From assembly GCF_007748175.1 (NCBI RefSeq), contig NZ_CP037422.1, positions 3,044,020-3,108,019 of the forward strand: DNA of 64,000 nt, read 5' to 3'. Positions 54,024 through 63,636 of the stretch are shown piece after piece; the stretch's first letter is position 1, and each line of letters opens with the position of its first letter. Made by a program: the position numbers and the translations under genes. Origin of the DNA: Gimesia aquarii. GTDB taxonomy: Bacteria; Planctomycetota; Planctomycetia; Planctomycetales; Planctomycetaceae. The notes beneath the pieces were generated by a model that ran no database searches, was not told the origin of the DNA, and saw nothing but the letters and a program-made list of their open reading frames with translations.

Positions 54024-55448
54024 TTATTTGGCTGCTTTGCGGGCTTGCTTTGTCAACTCAACAATTTTGGAGACCACACGTTTTTCCACGGAATCAGTAA
54101 AAGGACCTGGATACGAGGTATAAGTCATTGCCCCAACTCCTTCATAGCCTCCCTCTTTCAAAACGCGAAGGCTTGGCAGATACCCAAATACATTATTGGA
54201 ATAGCCGGCGACCCAAATGATTGGTTCGACATTCTCGACAGCCACCAAATCTGTCTTCAGATCTTTTTGCAGACGAAGCGAGTAATCTACGACTGTTTCA
54301 CCACAAATCGCGACTAATGTTAAATCTGATCCAAATTGTATGACCTGTAAGGGAAATGCATAGCGTATTTGAATCCCTCCACGCTCTTCTAGCTGGGCTA
54401 ACAGACGATCTGCGTGACTCTTTTCATATTTATTTCCCCGTTCCTTCTGTTTCAGCAGTTCTTCACGAGTGGGAGGAGTCGCAAATTCCAGTACCACATC
54501 ATCCATAGCCACTCCCAGCGGCCCATGAATCATTCGTGGTTGACTCACAGACAAAGCCACCTCGACTGCATTTGCAAGCGCACGTCCATGTTGTTTGGCC
54601 AAATCTAAAGTTCGACGCGGGTAGGGATTTTGGTCGCCACCACAACCCATCATAAATAAAGCCACCATCCCCGGATGATCAGCTTCGAGATACTCCTGAG
54701 CGAAGCCCGCATAATCGCCACAAAACTGATAAAAACTGAGAGTCGTATTGTGACATGCATATCCAAAAAGCGCTGCCATAATAGAACCATCATTCCGTCT
54801 GGCACTTAATACTGGTACTCGTTGATCGACGGGCCCTTGAGGATGGGGGCTATTTCTTACTCCTTTAGAAGTTGGCAAACGTCGATTCATTGCGAATCCT
54901 GCTCGACCATACGAATATTTCAAAGTGACTGGTTCGAGATTTGGTAACGTTTTACCTATGGTTGCGATGATTTTCTTGACTAAAGATTGAGTATATTCTC
55001 GTGCTTCAGCCCCACGATCCCCTCCCAAACCTCGACGTGTTGCTTTTCCTTCACGCAATTCGGGACCGCAGTGCGTATGAGAAGCATTCATCAATAAAGC
55101 TGCCGCAGGGATTTTTAATTCGGACTCTAACCGAGCTGCGATAGGATCCCTTAACGCGGGTGTAATTCCAATCAGATCCGTAGTAACGATCACTACTTTT
55201 TGCCCGTTCATATCTTCAATAATCAGGACTTTAGCAAAAAGGTCATGAACTTTGCCTTCAGAGGGTTTATTACGGGCGGCATACCCTGACATCCACATCG
55301 ATTTTTCGGGTGTAATCACAACAGATGTAGCGGCTGCCCGCCACTCTGTTTTCTGTACTGACTCGGCAGACTGTAACAGGCCCTGAGTACCAAATAAACA
55401 ACCTGTGATCAGGACAACAATAGTAAATCGTCTCCAAATTCTTTTCAT
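54024..55448 (-). CDS. Neutral/alkaline ceramidase-like secreted protein, second paralogue
   Basis: The 474-residue product has a signal peptide (FTIVVLITGCLFGTQGLLQS). The ceramidase N-terminal pattern follows: AAATSVVITPEKSMWMSGYA, then VVIVTTDLIGI, LMNASHTHCGPEL near residue 115 (the S-H-T-H metal site), GYACHNTTLSF near 225 and MMGCGGDQNPYPRR near 265. It has the same layout as 37828-39228 but is clearly diverged. Substrate unproven. It is the last gene of the long minus-strand run that includes the molybdenum genes, with 34 bases between it and moeB. Confidence 0.78.
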   Translation of the reverse strand: MKRIWRRFTIVVLITGCLFGTQGLLQSAESVQKTEWRAAATSVVITPEKSMWMSGYAARNKPSEGKVHDLFAKVLIIEDMNGQKVVIVTTDLIGITPALRDPIAARLESELKIPAAALLMNASHTHCGPELREGKATRRGLGGDRGAEAREYTQSLVKKIIATIGKTLPNLEPVTLKYSYGRAGFAMNRRLPTSKGVRNSPHPQGPVDQRVPVLSARRNDGSIMAALFGYACHNTTLSFYQFCGDYAGFAQEYLEADHPGMVALFMMGCGGDQNPYPRRTLDLAKQHGRALANAVEVALSVSQPRMIHGPLGVAMDDVVLEFATPPTREELLKQKERGNKYEKSHADRLLAQLEERGGIQIRYAFPLQVIQFGSDLTLVAICGETVVDYSLRLQKDLKTDLVAVENVEPIIWVAGYSNNVFGYLPSLRVLKEGGYEGVGAMTYTSYPGPFTDSVEKRVVSKIVELTKQARKAAK

Positions 55449-55482
55449 AAGATCCCCCCAGGATCATTCACTTAAGTGAATT

Positions 55483-56241
55483 TTAAACATCTAGTTTCTT
55501 ACAAACAGAACATTCGGATCGACGCAAAATACGATTACGACGGAATGTCATATCACGCAAATCAAACATTAATAACTGGTTTGTCAGGGGTTGCCCCAAA
55601 CCAGAAAGCAGCTTAATGGCCTCCATCGCAGCCATACAACCCACTGTTCCTGAAACAGCACCAAAGACTGGAAACTCTCGCTTCCAAGCCGGTGGATCAT
55701 CTGGATACAAACATGCTAAGCATCCCGTTTGACCAGGCACAAACGTTGTCAGTTGTGCTTCCAAGTCATACATGGCACATTCTACCAATGGCTTATTTTG
55801 TATCACTGATTGCTGATTCATCGCATAGCGTTCAGGGAACAGGGGTGCACAATCTACGATCAAGTCTACTTGATCAACGATTTCCTCTGCATTCTTTTCA
55901 GAAATATTCTCCGGAATCGCTTCGACTTCTAATCGAGGATTCAGTTCTTTCAGCCGTCGTTCCGCCGATTCGACTCGTGGTTTTCCTAACCAGTCATGCG
56001 TCATTAACAATTGGCGATTTAAATCGCTCGGCTTTACATTTCCCGCATGAGCAATGACTAACTTCCCCACTCCTGCTGCAGCTAACTCATAAGCGACCAC
56101 ACTTCCCAAGCCTCCACAACGTGAGACAAGAACCGACGAATTCTTTAATTTTTCCTGACCAAGTTCACCAAATCCCGGTACCCAGATTTGCCATTCGTAT
56201 ACCGCTCGCTCTTCATCTGTCAGAGGAGAGAAACCAGACAT
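55483..56241 (-). CDS. moeB: MoeB/ThiF-type E1-like adenylyltransferase
   Basis: The 252-residue product has VLVSRCGGLGSVVAYELAAA near residue 31, a nucleotide loop slightly unlike the usual GxGxxG. It also has KPSDLNRQLL near 75 (the catalytic R), LIVDCAPLF near 130, and two zinc pairs, CLACLYPDDP near 195 and CSVCKK at the end. These adenylate the C-terminal Gly-Gly of a ubiquitin-like sulphur carrier. The MoaD gene directly upstream is the likely partner, so molybdopterin synthesis is a better fit than thiamin synthesis. Confidence 0.85.
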   Translation of the reverse strand: MSGFSPLTDEERAVYEWQIWVPGFGELGQEKLKNSSVLVSRCGGLGSVVAYELAAAGVGKLVIAHAGNVKPSDLNRQLLMTHDWLGKPRVESAERRLKELNPRLEVEAIPENISEKNAEEIVDQVDLIVDCAPLFPERYAMNQQSVIQNKPLVECAMYDLEAQLTTFVPGQTGCLACLYPDDPPAWKREFPVFGAVSGTVGCMAAMEAIKLLSGLGQPLTNQLLMFDLRDMTFRRNRILRRSECSVCKKLDV

Positions 56242-56291
56242 TGCATCTCCATTCGCGCTTCATGAATTAAGTGATGAAATCAGGTCAATGG

Positions 56292-56570
56292 TTAACCGCC
56301 TGAAATTGGTGAAAGGATTGTTACGACCTGATTAGGTTGTAAAGTCAACGCTTCACTCCATAACACCTGCTGGTCTGCAACAAATAACAGAATCGATGGA
56401 TGGAGCTCTTCGGAATCAGGGAACAACATTGATTTCAGATTTGATTCATGTTTTTCTGAAACTTGTTTGACAAGCTCCTGCAAAGTGCATCCGTCATTCA
56501 CTTGAAAGTCTTCGCGACTCTGTCCAACAGCTTTTTTAACTTGTGCCGTGTATTCCACAACAATGTTCAT
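56292..56570 (-). CDS. moaD: MoaD-type sulphur carrier
   Basis: This 92-residue beta-grasp protein begins MNIVVEYTAQVKKAVGQSRE and ends VVTILSPISGG, with the Gly-Gly C terminus that is adenylated and thiocarboxylated. It carries sulphur for molybdopterin formation. It sits between the modC-like and moeB genes, 12 bases after modC. MoaE is not in the window. Confidence 0.85.
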   Translation of the reverse strand: MNIVVEYTAQVKKAVGQSREDFQVNDGCTLQELVKQVSEKHESNLKSMLFPDSEELHPSILLFVADQQVLWSEALTLQPNQVVTILSPISGG

Positions 56571-56582
56571 CTTAATCAGCTT

Positions 56583-57305
56583 TCAATTCGGCAAATTCTC
56601 TGGGGCAGGATTCGATTGCTGATACTGTTTAGTAGTGAATTTCGATAACTCACCTGTGTTTTGAGACGTAAGTCGTTGAACCTCTCCATCAGCAAGTTGT
56701 AACTTAAGATCTCCTAATCGATCAGACTCAGATAAATTGTGAGTAATATGCAATGTTGTCACACGCGTCATATGTTGAACATCATTGAGTAGCTTACACA
56801 TTTCCGCACGGGTTGATTCATCTAATGCGCTTAATGGCTCATCGAGACACAATATCGCAGGCTTAGTAGCAAGTGCCCGTCCGAGTGAAACGCGTTGTGT
56901 TTCTCCTCCACTTAAACCCACTGGGGTACGATTCAACAAATGAGTAATCCCTAATAGATTTGCCAGTTCTTCGACACGATCATTAATCTTTTGCTTGCTC
57001 CATTTTCGTAATTCTAATGCAAACGCCAGATTATCTCTCACAGTCATTGTGTGAAACAGAACACCATCCTGGGGGACGTAACCAATTTCACGTTCAGCCG
57101 GTTTTGCATGAGTGACAAGTTTTCCGTTGAGATGGACCATTCCGGAAACCACTTTTTTTAAACCGCAGATGGTTTCCAAAATTGTAGTTTTTCCACAACC
57201 CGTCTTACCCATTAAAACGGCATATTTTCCATGTGGAACCTCAAAGCTAATATCTTTCAGATTAAAATCGCCAACTTGTACACAGAGTTTTTCAACGCGA
57301 ATCAT
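56583..57305 (-). CDS. modC: Molybdate/tungstate-type ABC transporter ATPase
   Basis: The 240-residue ABC ATPase has Walker A LMGKTGCGKTTIL near residue 32, signature LSGGETQRVSLGRAL near 128 and Walker B ILCLDEPLSALD near 150. It lacks the extra C-terminal MOP/TOBE regulatory domain of the longest ModC proteins. Its place between the ModB-type permease and moaD gives it its substrate assignment. By itself it could also be a phosphate or sulphate type ATPase. Confidence 0.8.
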   Translation of the reverse strand: MIRVEKLCVQVGDFNLKDISFEVPHGKYAVLMGKTGCGKTTILETICGLKKVVSGMVHLNGKLVTHAKPAEREIGYVPQDGVLFHTMTVRDNLAFALELRKWSKQKINDRVEELANLLGITHLLNRTPVGLSGGETQRVSLGRALATKPAILCLDEPLSALDESTRAEMCKLLNDVQHMTRVTTLHITHNLSESDRLGDLKLQLADGEVQRLTSQNTGELSKFTTKQYQQSNPAPENLPN

Positions 57306-57368
57306 AACTCATCTAATCAGATACGAAGTATCCCGACCACCGGCCTCTCATCACTTTATATTCAAATG

Positions 57369-58313
57369 CTAAATGCCCGCACCACGAGTCAAACCAAACA
57401 TTCTGGCAATCACTAATACGATTAAAGCAGAAACAACCATAATGAGCGAAGCAGCAACGGCGCCTTCAATATTACCAACAGTGAGTTCTAAAAACACGGT
57501 CGTTGGCAGAACTTCTGTCTTCATACGGGTAGCACCCGAAAAAATTAGAATCGGCCCGAACTCCCCCAGAGAACGAGCCCAGGCAAGCGTCGCAGCCGCC
57601 AATAACCCTCGATATGCTTGAGGAAACACTACACGCCAGAATGCTTGCCCCCGGTTGCAGCCAAGTGTCAATGCCACCTGTTCATAACGGGGGCCTATTT
57701 GATCAAATGTCACTCTCATTGTTCTGACCGCAAAAGCGCAGGCAACCATAAATTGAGCCAGAATCACACTGGGTATTTCGTAAGTGACTCCAATGGGTGT
57801 CCCAAAAATCAGTTTTGTCATTTTACGAATCGCGTCATCGAGGGAGTCACCAGGGGTGAGATAGATTTCTTTGCCAAATCGTGCTTCTGAAATCGATTTC
57901 ATCAAATCATTCACCCATTCAAATCGAGGAACCTCCACTTGAAATAAAATTAATAAACACAAGCCAATCACGAGAGGAGGTAACACGATGGGAATGTCCA
58001 AAACCGCATCAATAAATGTTTTACCCCAAAAATTGTGACGCGACATTAAATATCCAATTGGAACAGAAACCCAGAGAGAGAGAATTGTCGTGATGGAACA
58101 TGAGACCAGGCTAAGCCAAATCGCATACCGGATTTCTGGCTCAGCAAATGCCCCCCAGATATGATCAGGAGTGGTGTAGGTCGTCTCAGCCAACAACATT
58201 GACACAATCAACAAGATATAAATCCCGCTGATTGCAATAAAAATGAAATAGAAGGGAATATCAGAGCGCAACTTGAAGGTCTTTGAATGGTCGTCAGATA
58301 GCTTCTTAGTCAT
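57369..58313 (-). CDS. modB: Molybdate-type ABC transporter permease
   Basis: I start at ATG 58313 (MTKKLSDDHSKTF), which overlaps the TGA of the upstream gene as ATGA; a longer frame is only read-through of that gene's end. The roughly 314-residue product has about six membrane helices, with DIPIVLPPLVIGLCLLILFQ as a conserved segment. The inner-loop motif for the ATPase reads GCNRGQAFWRVVFPQAYRGL, followed by AWARSLGEFGPILIFSGATR. The last two blocks are characteristic of ModB/CysT-type permeases. Confidence 0.85.
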   Translation of the reverse strand: MTKKLSDDHSKTFKLRSDIPFYFIFIAISGIYILLIVSMLLAETTYTTPDHIWGAFAEPEIRYAIWLSLVSCSITTILSLWVSVPIGYLMSRHNFWGKTFIDAVLDIPIVLPPLVIGLCLLILFQVEVPRFEWVNDLMKSISEARFGKEIYLTPGDSLDDAIRKMTKLIFGTPIGVTYEIPSVILAQFMVACAFAVRTMRVTFDQIGPRYEQVALTLGCNRGQAFWRVVFPQAYRGLLAAATLAWARSLGEFGPILIFSGATRMKTEVLPTTVFLELTVGNIEGAVAASLIMVVSALIVLVIARMFGLTRGAGI

Positions 58314-59896
58314 AGCGACTCCGGAGTAATGCGCCAACGAAATCCTTTAGATTCAAACATGGCGCGAGAAGATTCCGAAGTTAATTGATCGACTAAACGC
58401 TGCATCAAGTTGGGATATTTTGTGGAGTTCAAGATTGCAATCGGCTGCTCTGCCATTGGTCGTCCCTCTTTGATTTCGACGACATCCAGCTTATCAGCGA
58501 CTTTAGAAATATTAGCACGGTAAACAATGGCTGCATCTAAAGAACCGGTTCTCAACTGATTCACCAGTAGATCAGCAGTGGGTGTGTTTGTTTTCACATT
58601 AGGTTGAATCGCATCATAAAGACTTTTGTCTTTGAATCGGAGTGGCCCTAATAACTTTTTCGTCAATGCTCCGAGTGCACTTTGCTCGTGATGAGCGATG
58701 CCCACTTTGAGATTATCACTGGCCAAATCGTAGACGGACTTGATCTTTTTAGGATTTTCTTTTTCCACGATCAGAATCATATCTGTTTCGGAAACAGTCA
58801 AGGGCAGGGAAAACTGAGGTTGAACCTGTACCATATAAGACGTATCACAGGCAAAATAAGCATCGGGGCGCTGACCGCTATTAATTTGCCCTACTAAGAT
58901 ACCACAACCATTATAAACGACATTGATTGAGACACCTTCGCGCTTTTCAAATGCCTTTAAGGTATCTTGTATGGCCAATCGGTTGACACCACCACTAAAT
59001 AAAAGAATTTCAGGGTGTGGCTCCCATGCATCGCCCTTTACAGTCTGATATCCCATGTCGGAAAATTGTTTTTGCCCTTTACCCTTTGCCTGTAGATAGC
59101 GAGCAAACATTAATGCCTGCTGAGGTTTTTCAGAGGATGTTAAAACACCAACAGTTACGTTTTTTACTGCCTGAGAAAGCTCAGGCACTTCAACGATCTC
59201 CGCTTGATCTCGATGCTGATTCACTGTGGCATCCCAGACTATTCCGGCATCGACAGTTCCTATCAGGATATCGTTTGCTACTTCAGATACTGTTGGTTTG
59301 AAAACCCTGGCAGACTTTGAAATGTGTTCCCACTTGTTGGATTTTTCCAATATCTTTTTTGTCAGTTTTCCCACCGATGCGGCATCAGGATTTGCCAAAG
59401 CGAAAGTCACTCCTTCTTTTGTCAGATCATCGAGTGACTTGATGTTTTGAGGGTTGCCTTTTTTGACCATAATTACCGGATGTAACTTTGCAACAGGGAT
59501 CGCCTCTTTCACAAGATCCTGTTTACGAGCGATATCGATATAACTGGTATCTGCTGCTAGATACAAGTCTCCCGTTTTTGCAACTCGCAAGTTACTCAAC
59601 AATGTGCCAGAACCACCATATTGCAATTTAACAGGCACACCATATTCTTCTTCTGCAAATTGTGCTGCAGTAGCTGCCACCGGAGGTTTGATTCCTGCAG
59701 CACAGTACATTAGTAGTGACTCATCATCATCAGTATTTTCTGATGACTCTTCTGGAGCAGCATAAAACAGTAACCCCAGCATGAATATCAAGAGAATGAA
59801 AGACCCGCTCACAAGCACCAACCCATTATTGAGTTTTCCGCCTGGAAATGTGTTTCGTTCTATTTGATTCAAGTTATGACTGCGTAATTGCTTCAT
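58310..59896 (-). CDS. modA: Membrane-anchored tandem ModA substrate-binding protein
   Basis: ATG 59896 (MKQLRSHNLNQIER) has GGAAG upstream. A membrane helix (VLVSGSFILLIFMLGLLFYA, about 30-49) anchors a double periplasmic part. The first ModA-like domain (about 65-290) has YCAAGIKPPVAATAAQFAEE, then YGGSGTLLSNL. The second (about 305-528) has FSGGVNRLAIQDTLKAFEKR and NVVYNGCGILVGQI. Both carry the DLYLAADTSYID / DAYFACDTSYMV loop. Ordinary ModA is one domain of about 230 residues, so this is an internal duplication. It translationally overlaps modB. Tungstate is possible instead of molybdate. Confidence 0.82.
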   Translation of the reverse strand: MKQLRSHNLNQIERNTFPGGKLNNGLVLVSGSFILLIFMLGLLFYAAPEESSENTDDDESLLMYCAAGIKPPVAATAAQFAEEEYGVPVKLQYGGSGTLLSNLRVAKTGDLYLAADTSYIDIARKQDLVKEAIPVAKLHPVIMVKKGNPQNIKSLDDLTKEGVTFALANPDAASVGKLTKKILEKSNKWEHISKSARVFKPTVSEVANDILIGTVDAGIVWDATVNQHRDQAEIVEVPELSQAVKNVTVGVLTSSEKPQQALMFARYLQAKGKGQKQFSDMGYQTVKGDAWEPHPEILLFSGGVNRLAIQDTLKAFEKREGVSINVVYNGCGILVGQINSGQRPDAYFACDTSYMVQVQPQFSLPLTVSETDMILIVEKENPKKIKSVYDLASDNLKVGIAHHEQSALGALTKKLLGPLRFKDKSLYDAIQPNVKTNTPTADLLVNQLRTGSLDAAIVYRANISKVADKLDVVEIKEGRPMAEQPIAILNSTKYPNLMQRLVDQLTSESSRAMFESKGFRWRITPESL

Positions 59897-59929
59897 TACG
59901 TCTTCCAACAAATATAATCTGGTTTACTC

Positions 59930-60619
59930 TTAAGAAGTCATCAACGTTTCGGCTTCTTCACTGGGAGTCAGTCGGCCTTCTTTGATCCCCAATACTTTTT
60001 GGGCAGACTTTACAGCCTGGTCATCATGCGTAACCATCAACACACACCCACCATTCTTTGCAAACTGACTTAAGGCATCGAGCACAATTTCAGAATTTTC
60101 CGAGTCCAGGTTTCCTGTGGGCTCATCAGCCAGCAAGACTTTAGGTTGATGGAAGAGTGCTCTTGCTAACGCAACACGTTGTTTTTCCCCTGTACTCAAT
60201 TCAGCAGGTGTATGGTGTAAACGATGCTCCAGACCAAAGTGTGAAATCAGTTCAGTAGCATGTTCTTTTGCCTGCGGGAAGCGGGTTGCTAATGCAGGAG
60301 TCAGAACGTTATCGAGCACATTGAAATAGGGAACCAAGTGAAACTGCTGAAAAACAAAACCGATATGAGTCGAGCGAAAACGGGCTCTTTCATCGTTGGA
60401 TAATTCATAGGGGTTAGTGCCTTCGATTAATACACGACCTGAATCAGGACTCAATAATCCTCCCACCATTAAAAGCAAAGTTGACTTTCCACAACCACTG
60501 GGCCCTTTAATCGCAAGAAACTCACCGGCATCAACTGTCAGACTGATCCCATCAACGGCTCGTACTTGTTCCGCACTGGATTTGAATGACTTTGATAACT
60601 CTATTAATTCTAATAGCAT
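59930..60619 (-). CDS. LolD/MacB-type ABC ATPase
   Basis: The 229-residue product has Walker A IKGPSGCGKSTLL near residue 36, FVFQQFHLVPYFNVLDNV (the Q-loop of the LolD/MacB/FtsE group) near 88, signature LSTGEKQRVALARALF near 140 and Walker B VLLADEPTGNLDSE near 160. The adjacent FtsX-type permease is 10 bases upstream, so the two form an exporter or lipoprotein-handling transporter. It lies in the same run as the molybdate importer, 33 bases before modA. Confidence 0.85.
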   Translation of the reverse strand: MLLELIELSKSFKSSAEQVRAVDGISLTVDAGEFLAIKGPSGCGKSTLLLMVGGLLSPDSGRVLIEGTNPYELSNDERARFRSTHIGFVFQQFHLVPYFNVLDNVLTPALATRFPQAKEHATELISHFGLEHRLHHTPAELSTGEKQRVALARALFHQPKVLLADEPTGNLDSENSEIVLDALSQFAKNGGCVLMVTHDDQAVKSAQKVLGIKEGRLTPSEEAETLMTS

Positions 60620-60629
60620 ACTGCTTCGA

Positions 60630-61910
60630 TTACCCTTCTTGCAGAATTGTGGCAGGGTCCACTCTTGTAGCCAACAATGCGGGTACCCAGCTGGAAAGAC
60701 TCGCTAGAATTGGTGCAAAGATCAAGCTGAGTAGTAACCACCGCCCTGAAAACAGCACCTCTTCTGGATTAACTGATGCTGGCAAATTTCCCCAAGTCAC
60801 ACCAATACCATATCCGACAAAGTATCCAATTAATGCACCAATGAGACCAATCACAAATGCTTTGATGATAAAAATCCCAAAGACTTGGACAGATCGCAAA
60901 CCTAGTGCACGCAGTACGCCAATCTCGGTTGAGCGGCGTCTCACATTTTCCAATGACAGAAACCCAATCCATGCGCCGCATCCCAGCACCACTAAGGGAA
61001 CAAGCACTGCCGCAAAGTCAGCATGACGCTTTATTATCTGCAAACGATTCGTTTCTTCCTGTTCGAACGCTGCCACCGCACTCGCATGTGCCTGATTCCG
61101 AGCTTCTGCCCTCGCAAGAGCAGGTGGCCCTCTTTCAATGATCTGTGTCCCTGGAAGGATTTTCCCAATTTCATCACGAATTTGAGCAACTCGATCCTTC
61201 GCTTTACAATTACATTCTAACGCCAGAATTGCATTTACCAGGTTTTGCATTCCCAGTAGTTCTTGCGCCTCTTCAAGATTGATCCAGACAGTACTATCAT
61301 CCGCTGTGCCACGCTCGGGATAACATTGAGTCACTTTGAAGTTCTTACCCATAAGTTGAGTCTGATCACCGGGCTTCAGGCCTAGCTTCTTCTGTATCTG
61401 ATAGCCCATCACCATCGTACCTTTAGGAACCTGTTGCTGAAGCGGTTTTTTGAGAGCACGATGTAAAAGTGGTACTTCGCCCCGCGTTCCGGTTAAAATG
61501 ACCTCACACTTTTTTTCAGGCCAGATTATTTTCTTAGCAACCATCGGTAGCAGGTGGTTAACAGTTACAATTTTTGATTCAGCAAGCACTTTTACATTTT
61601 CTTCTGGCATTGATCCCGAGACAATCCCCGTGAGATAAAACTCATTTAAATCCTGATTTGCCGGCAATATCAGAATATTAAATCCCAGTCCTTTGGTAAT
61701 TTTCCGCATCGCATCTTCGAGTTCAGCACCAGCCTGTTTGACATCCTTCGCTTTCTGTTCCAAGATAAACGTTGTCTGAATTTCATCTGCTTGCAATAGT
61801 GTTAAAGATGCTATTAAACAAGCAACAGCAACTACAACTGAAGCTAATCCCAGCAAAAAATTGATCTTGCGATGCTGCATTTCTTGAATAATGAGTCGGA
61901 ATAAAGACAT
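60630..61910 (-). CDS. FtsX/MacB-type ABC permease
   Basis: I favour ATG 61910 (MSLFRLIIQEMQHRK), with an alternative GTG 18 bases upstream. The product of about 426 residues has an N-terminal membrane helix (FLLGLASVVVAVACLIASLT) and a periplasmic domain of about 240 residues with a PANQDLNEFYLTG block. Three C-terminal helices include VLRALGLRSVQVFGIFIIKA and LIGALIGYFVGYGIGVTWG. This is the four-helix MacB/LolC layout. A central coiled-coil-like stretch (ARAEARNQAHASAVAAFEQE) precedes the second helix. Substrate unknown. Confidence 0.8.
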   Translation of the reverse strand: MSLFRLIIQEMQHRKINFLLGLASVVVAVACLIASLTLLQADEIQTTFILEQKAKDVKQAGAELEDAMRKITKGLGFNILILPANQDLNEFYLTGIVSGSMPEENVKVLAESKIVTVNHLLPMVAKKIIWPEKKCEVILTGTRGEVPLLHRALKKPLQQQVPKGTMVMGYQIQKKLGLKPGDQTQLMGKNFKVTQCYPERGTADDSTVWINLEEAQELLGMQNLVNAILALECNCKAKDRVAQIRDEIGKILPGTQIIERGPPALARAEARNQAHASAVAAFEQEETNRLQIIKRHADFAAVLVPLVVLGCGAWIGFLSLENVRRRSTEIGVLRALGLRSVQVFGIFIIKAFVIGLIGALIGYFVGYGIGVTWGNLPASVNPEEVLFSGRWLLLSLIFAPILASLSSWVPALLATRVDPATILQEG

Positions 61911-61970
61911 AACCGAGATTCTTTTCACTTATCAGGAATTGGAGATACCAAAACAGCTAAATAGAAAAAA

Positions 61971-63233
61971 TTATTTTCGAGCCACCATGACATAGCTTGC
62001 TCCTAAAACGAGCAAGATCATCAATGAAACTATGATTAACAAATTCTGTATAAGTGAGCTGCTCTGAGTCTTTTCTACAGACTCAGATTGGATTGTACTC
62101 TGTTGTTCTGAGTTATCTGAAGGCAAAGGTGAGGTTGTGTTACCACTCGCTTCTGTCGTGGTCGAATTTGCGGTGTCTTCTATTTTAGTCTTTTCAGACT
62201 GAGAATTAACCTCATCCGAACTATCTTTGAGTATGTCAGATAACTTCACAGAATCAGCTTTTTTAGGTGCCTCACCAGAAAAACCAATTAGTCCTGTTAA
62301 AGGAGGGAGCTCTTTTTCATCTTGTGTCGTTGGAGATACTAGTTTTTCCCAATTCACGGCCATTAGTAAGTCAGTTCCCGGATTTTGATCTTTCACTTGG
62401 CAAGTGCAAGGTCCCGTTAAATCTCGACACGCCTGTTCAATGGTCCCAGCATTGATTCCCTTACCAATCAAAGCATATAAAACCCGTCCTCGCCCAAACA
62501 CTGGAAAGGCCATTGGCTCCTCTTTGAAATCTTTCAAATCATTTTCGGTGGCCAGCAACATCTTAGTGAAATAAGCTTCAGCAGAATCTTCACGTGAGCA
62601 TTTTTCGACACTGAATTTCAACTTCAAACTATCTGGAGAAACGCTGACTAAACCCTGCTCGATATCAGCCTCTTCAATTTCAGGCAGTTTCAGAGTTTTT
62701 TCCATCCGTTTGAGTTCTTTGCTCAATAGCTCAAAAGCCGCTTTATCTTTTTCGGAATCTCCACTCTCCAGGAATACCCAAACAGCAGTTTGACCATCGA
62801 TCAGTTGTTTTGCGACATTCTGTCGCAGAGGAGAATTAATTAATCGAACAAGATTTTCTTCTGTCAATTCTCCGGAAAGGAAACCCTCTGGAACAGGAGC
62901 GGGCAGGGGAGTGCGTACTACCATTAACGGCAGAGTTTCTGAATTTTGCTTTTTCCAGAGTTCAACATCTTTCGGATCCGGTTTCGAATCTAAATTAACC
63001 AATTGAAGTTCAGCATTGGCTGACTTTTGAGTAATTGCACCTTCTTTATTAAATAGTGAAACTATTTTTTGATGCTCTGGGCTGAGAGAACCGCGATAGA
63101 AAACAACAACGCTATATTTATCAGCGGGCCAGCGTTCCAATGCATACCGAAACACGGGAACTGAACAAGCCCAGATCACTGTTGCTGTCAAGAGAACACT
63201 AAGGACAGCCAGGGTTGCTATGAACCATCGCAT
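61971..63233 (-). CDS. Membrane-anchored periplasmic protein of unknown function
   Basis: The 420-residue product has an N-terminal hydrophobic helix (WFIATLAVLSVLLTATVIWA) and a C-terminal one (LIQNLLIIVSLMILLVLGAS). Between them is a periplasmic part that starts CSVPVFRYALERWPADKYSV followed by VVFYRGSL, and has a thioredoxin-like alternation of strands and helices. A Ser/Thr/Glu-rich spacer of about 70 residues precedes the last helix. It is first in the minus-strand run and 60 bases ahead of the FtsX gene, so it is a likely partner of that exporter. No known family was recognised. Confidence 0.6.
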   Translation of the reverse strand: MRWFIATLAVLSVLLTATVIWACSVPVFRYALERWPADKYSVVVFYRGSLSPEHQKIVSLFNKEGAITQKSANAELQLVNLDSKPDPKDVELWKKQNSETLPLMVVRTPLPAPVPEGFLSGELTEENLVRLINSPLRQNVAKQLIDGQTAVWVFLESGDSEKDKAAFELLSKELKRMEKTLKLPEIEEADIEQGLVSVSPDSLKLKFSVEKCSREDSAEAYFTKMLLATENDLKDFKEEPMAFPVFGRGRVLYALIGKGINAGTIEQACRDLTGPCTCQVKDQNPGTDLLMAVNWEKLVSPTTQDEKELPPLTGLIGFSGEAPKKADSVKLSDILKDSSDEVNSQSEKTKIEDTANSTTTEASGNTTSPLPSDNSEQQSTIQSESVEKTQSSSLIQNLLIIVSLMILLVLGASYVMVARK

Positions 63234-63636
63234 GAATAAACCTTTCGAGGAGGGAAAGTATCGTCGGGCGGGTTGATGAACTTATCGGGTCTCTGTGATC
63301 AGCGAACCACAAAATCCGAAACACAATTCAGCTAATACTATGATGACATAATGTTATCTAATTGTGAAGAAAGGATGATTTCAATCGCAAAGTTTTATTT
63401 GAAGTGACAGTGAATCAGATGAAGCTGCATTCATCATCTTATCCAGCCCACCAAAATACACATACTTACACTATTATATTCCCAAAAGAACCCTGTAGTA
63501 AAACTTTAAACGAATTCTGGGTGATACAATCCCTGACCAGAATTGAGAAGTATCTACAAAAAATTTTGGTTAGAAAGCGACCCATTACGCATACACTATG
63601 GTATTAATCGTTAAATATCGCTCGAAGGTTTCTTAG
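63234..63636. other. 403-base gap without recognisable features
   Basis: AT-rich region upstream of the minus-strand operon that starts with the gene ending at 63233. It should hold that operon's promoter. A 67-codon plus-strand frame shows no protein-like pattern. No molybdenum-cofactor riboswitch pattern was recognised. Confidence 0.4.

Noticed and set aside
63234-63636. Molybdenum-cofactor riboswitch ahead of the mod/moa run
   Set aside because: No set of paired elements resembling that riboswitch could be found upstream of the first gene or in the gaps before modA and moaD.
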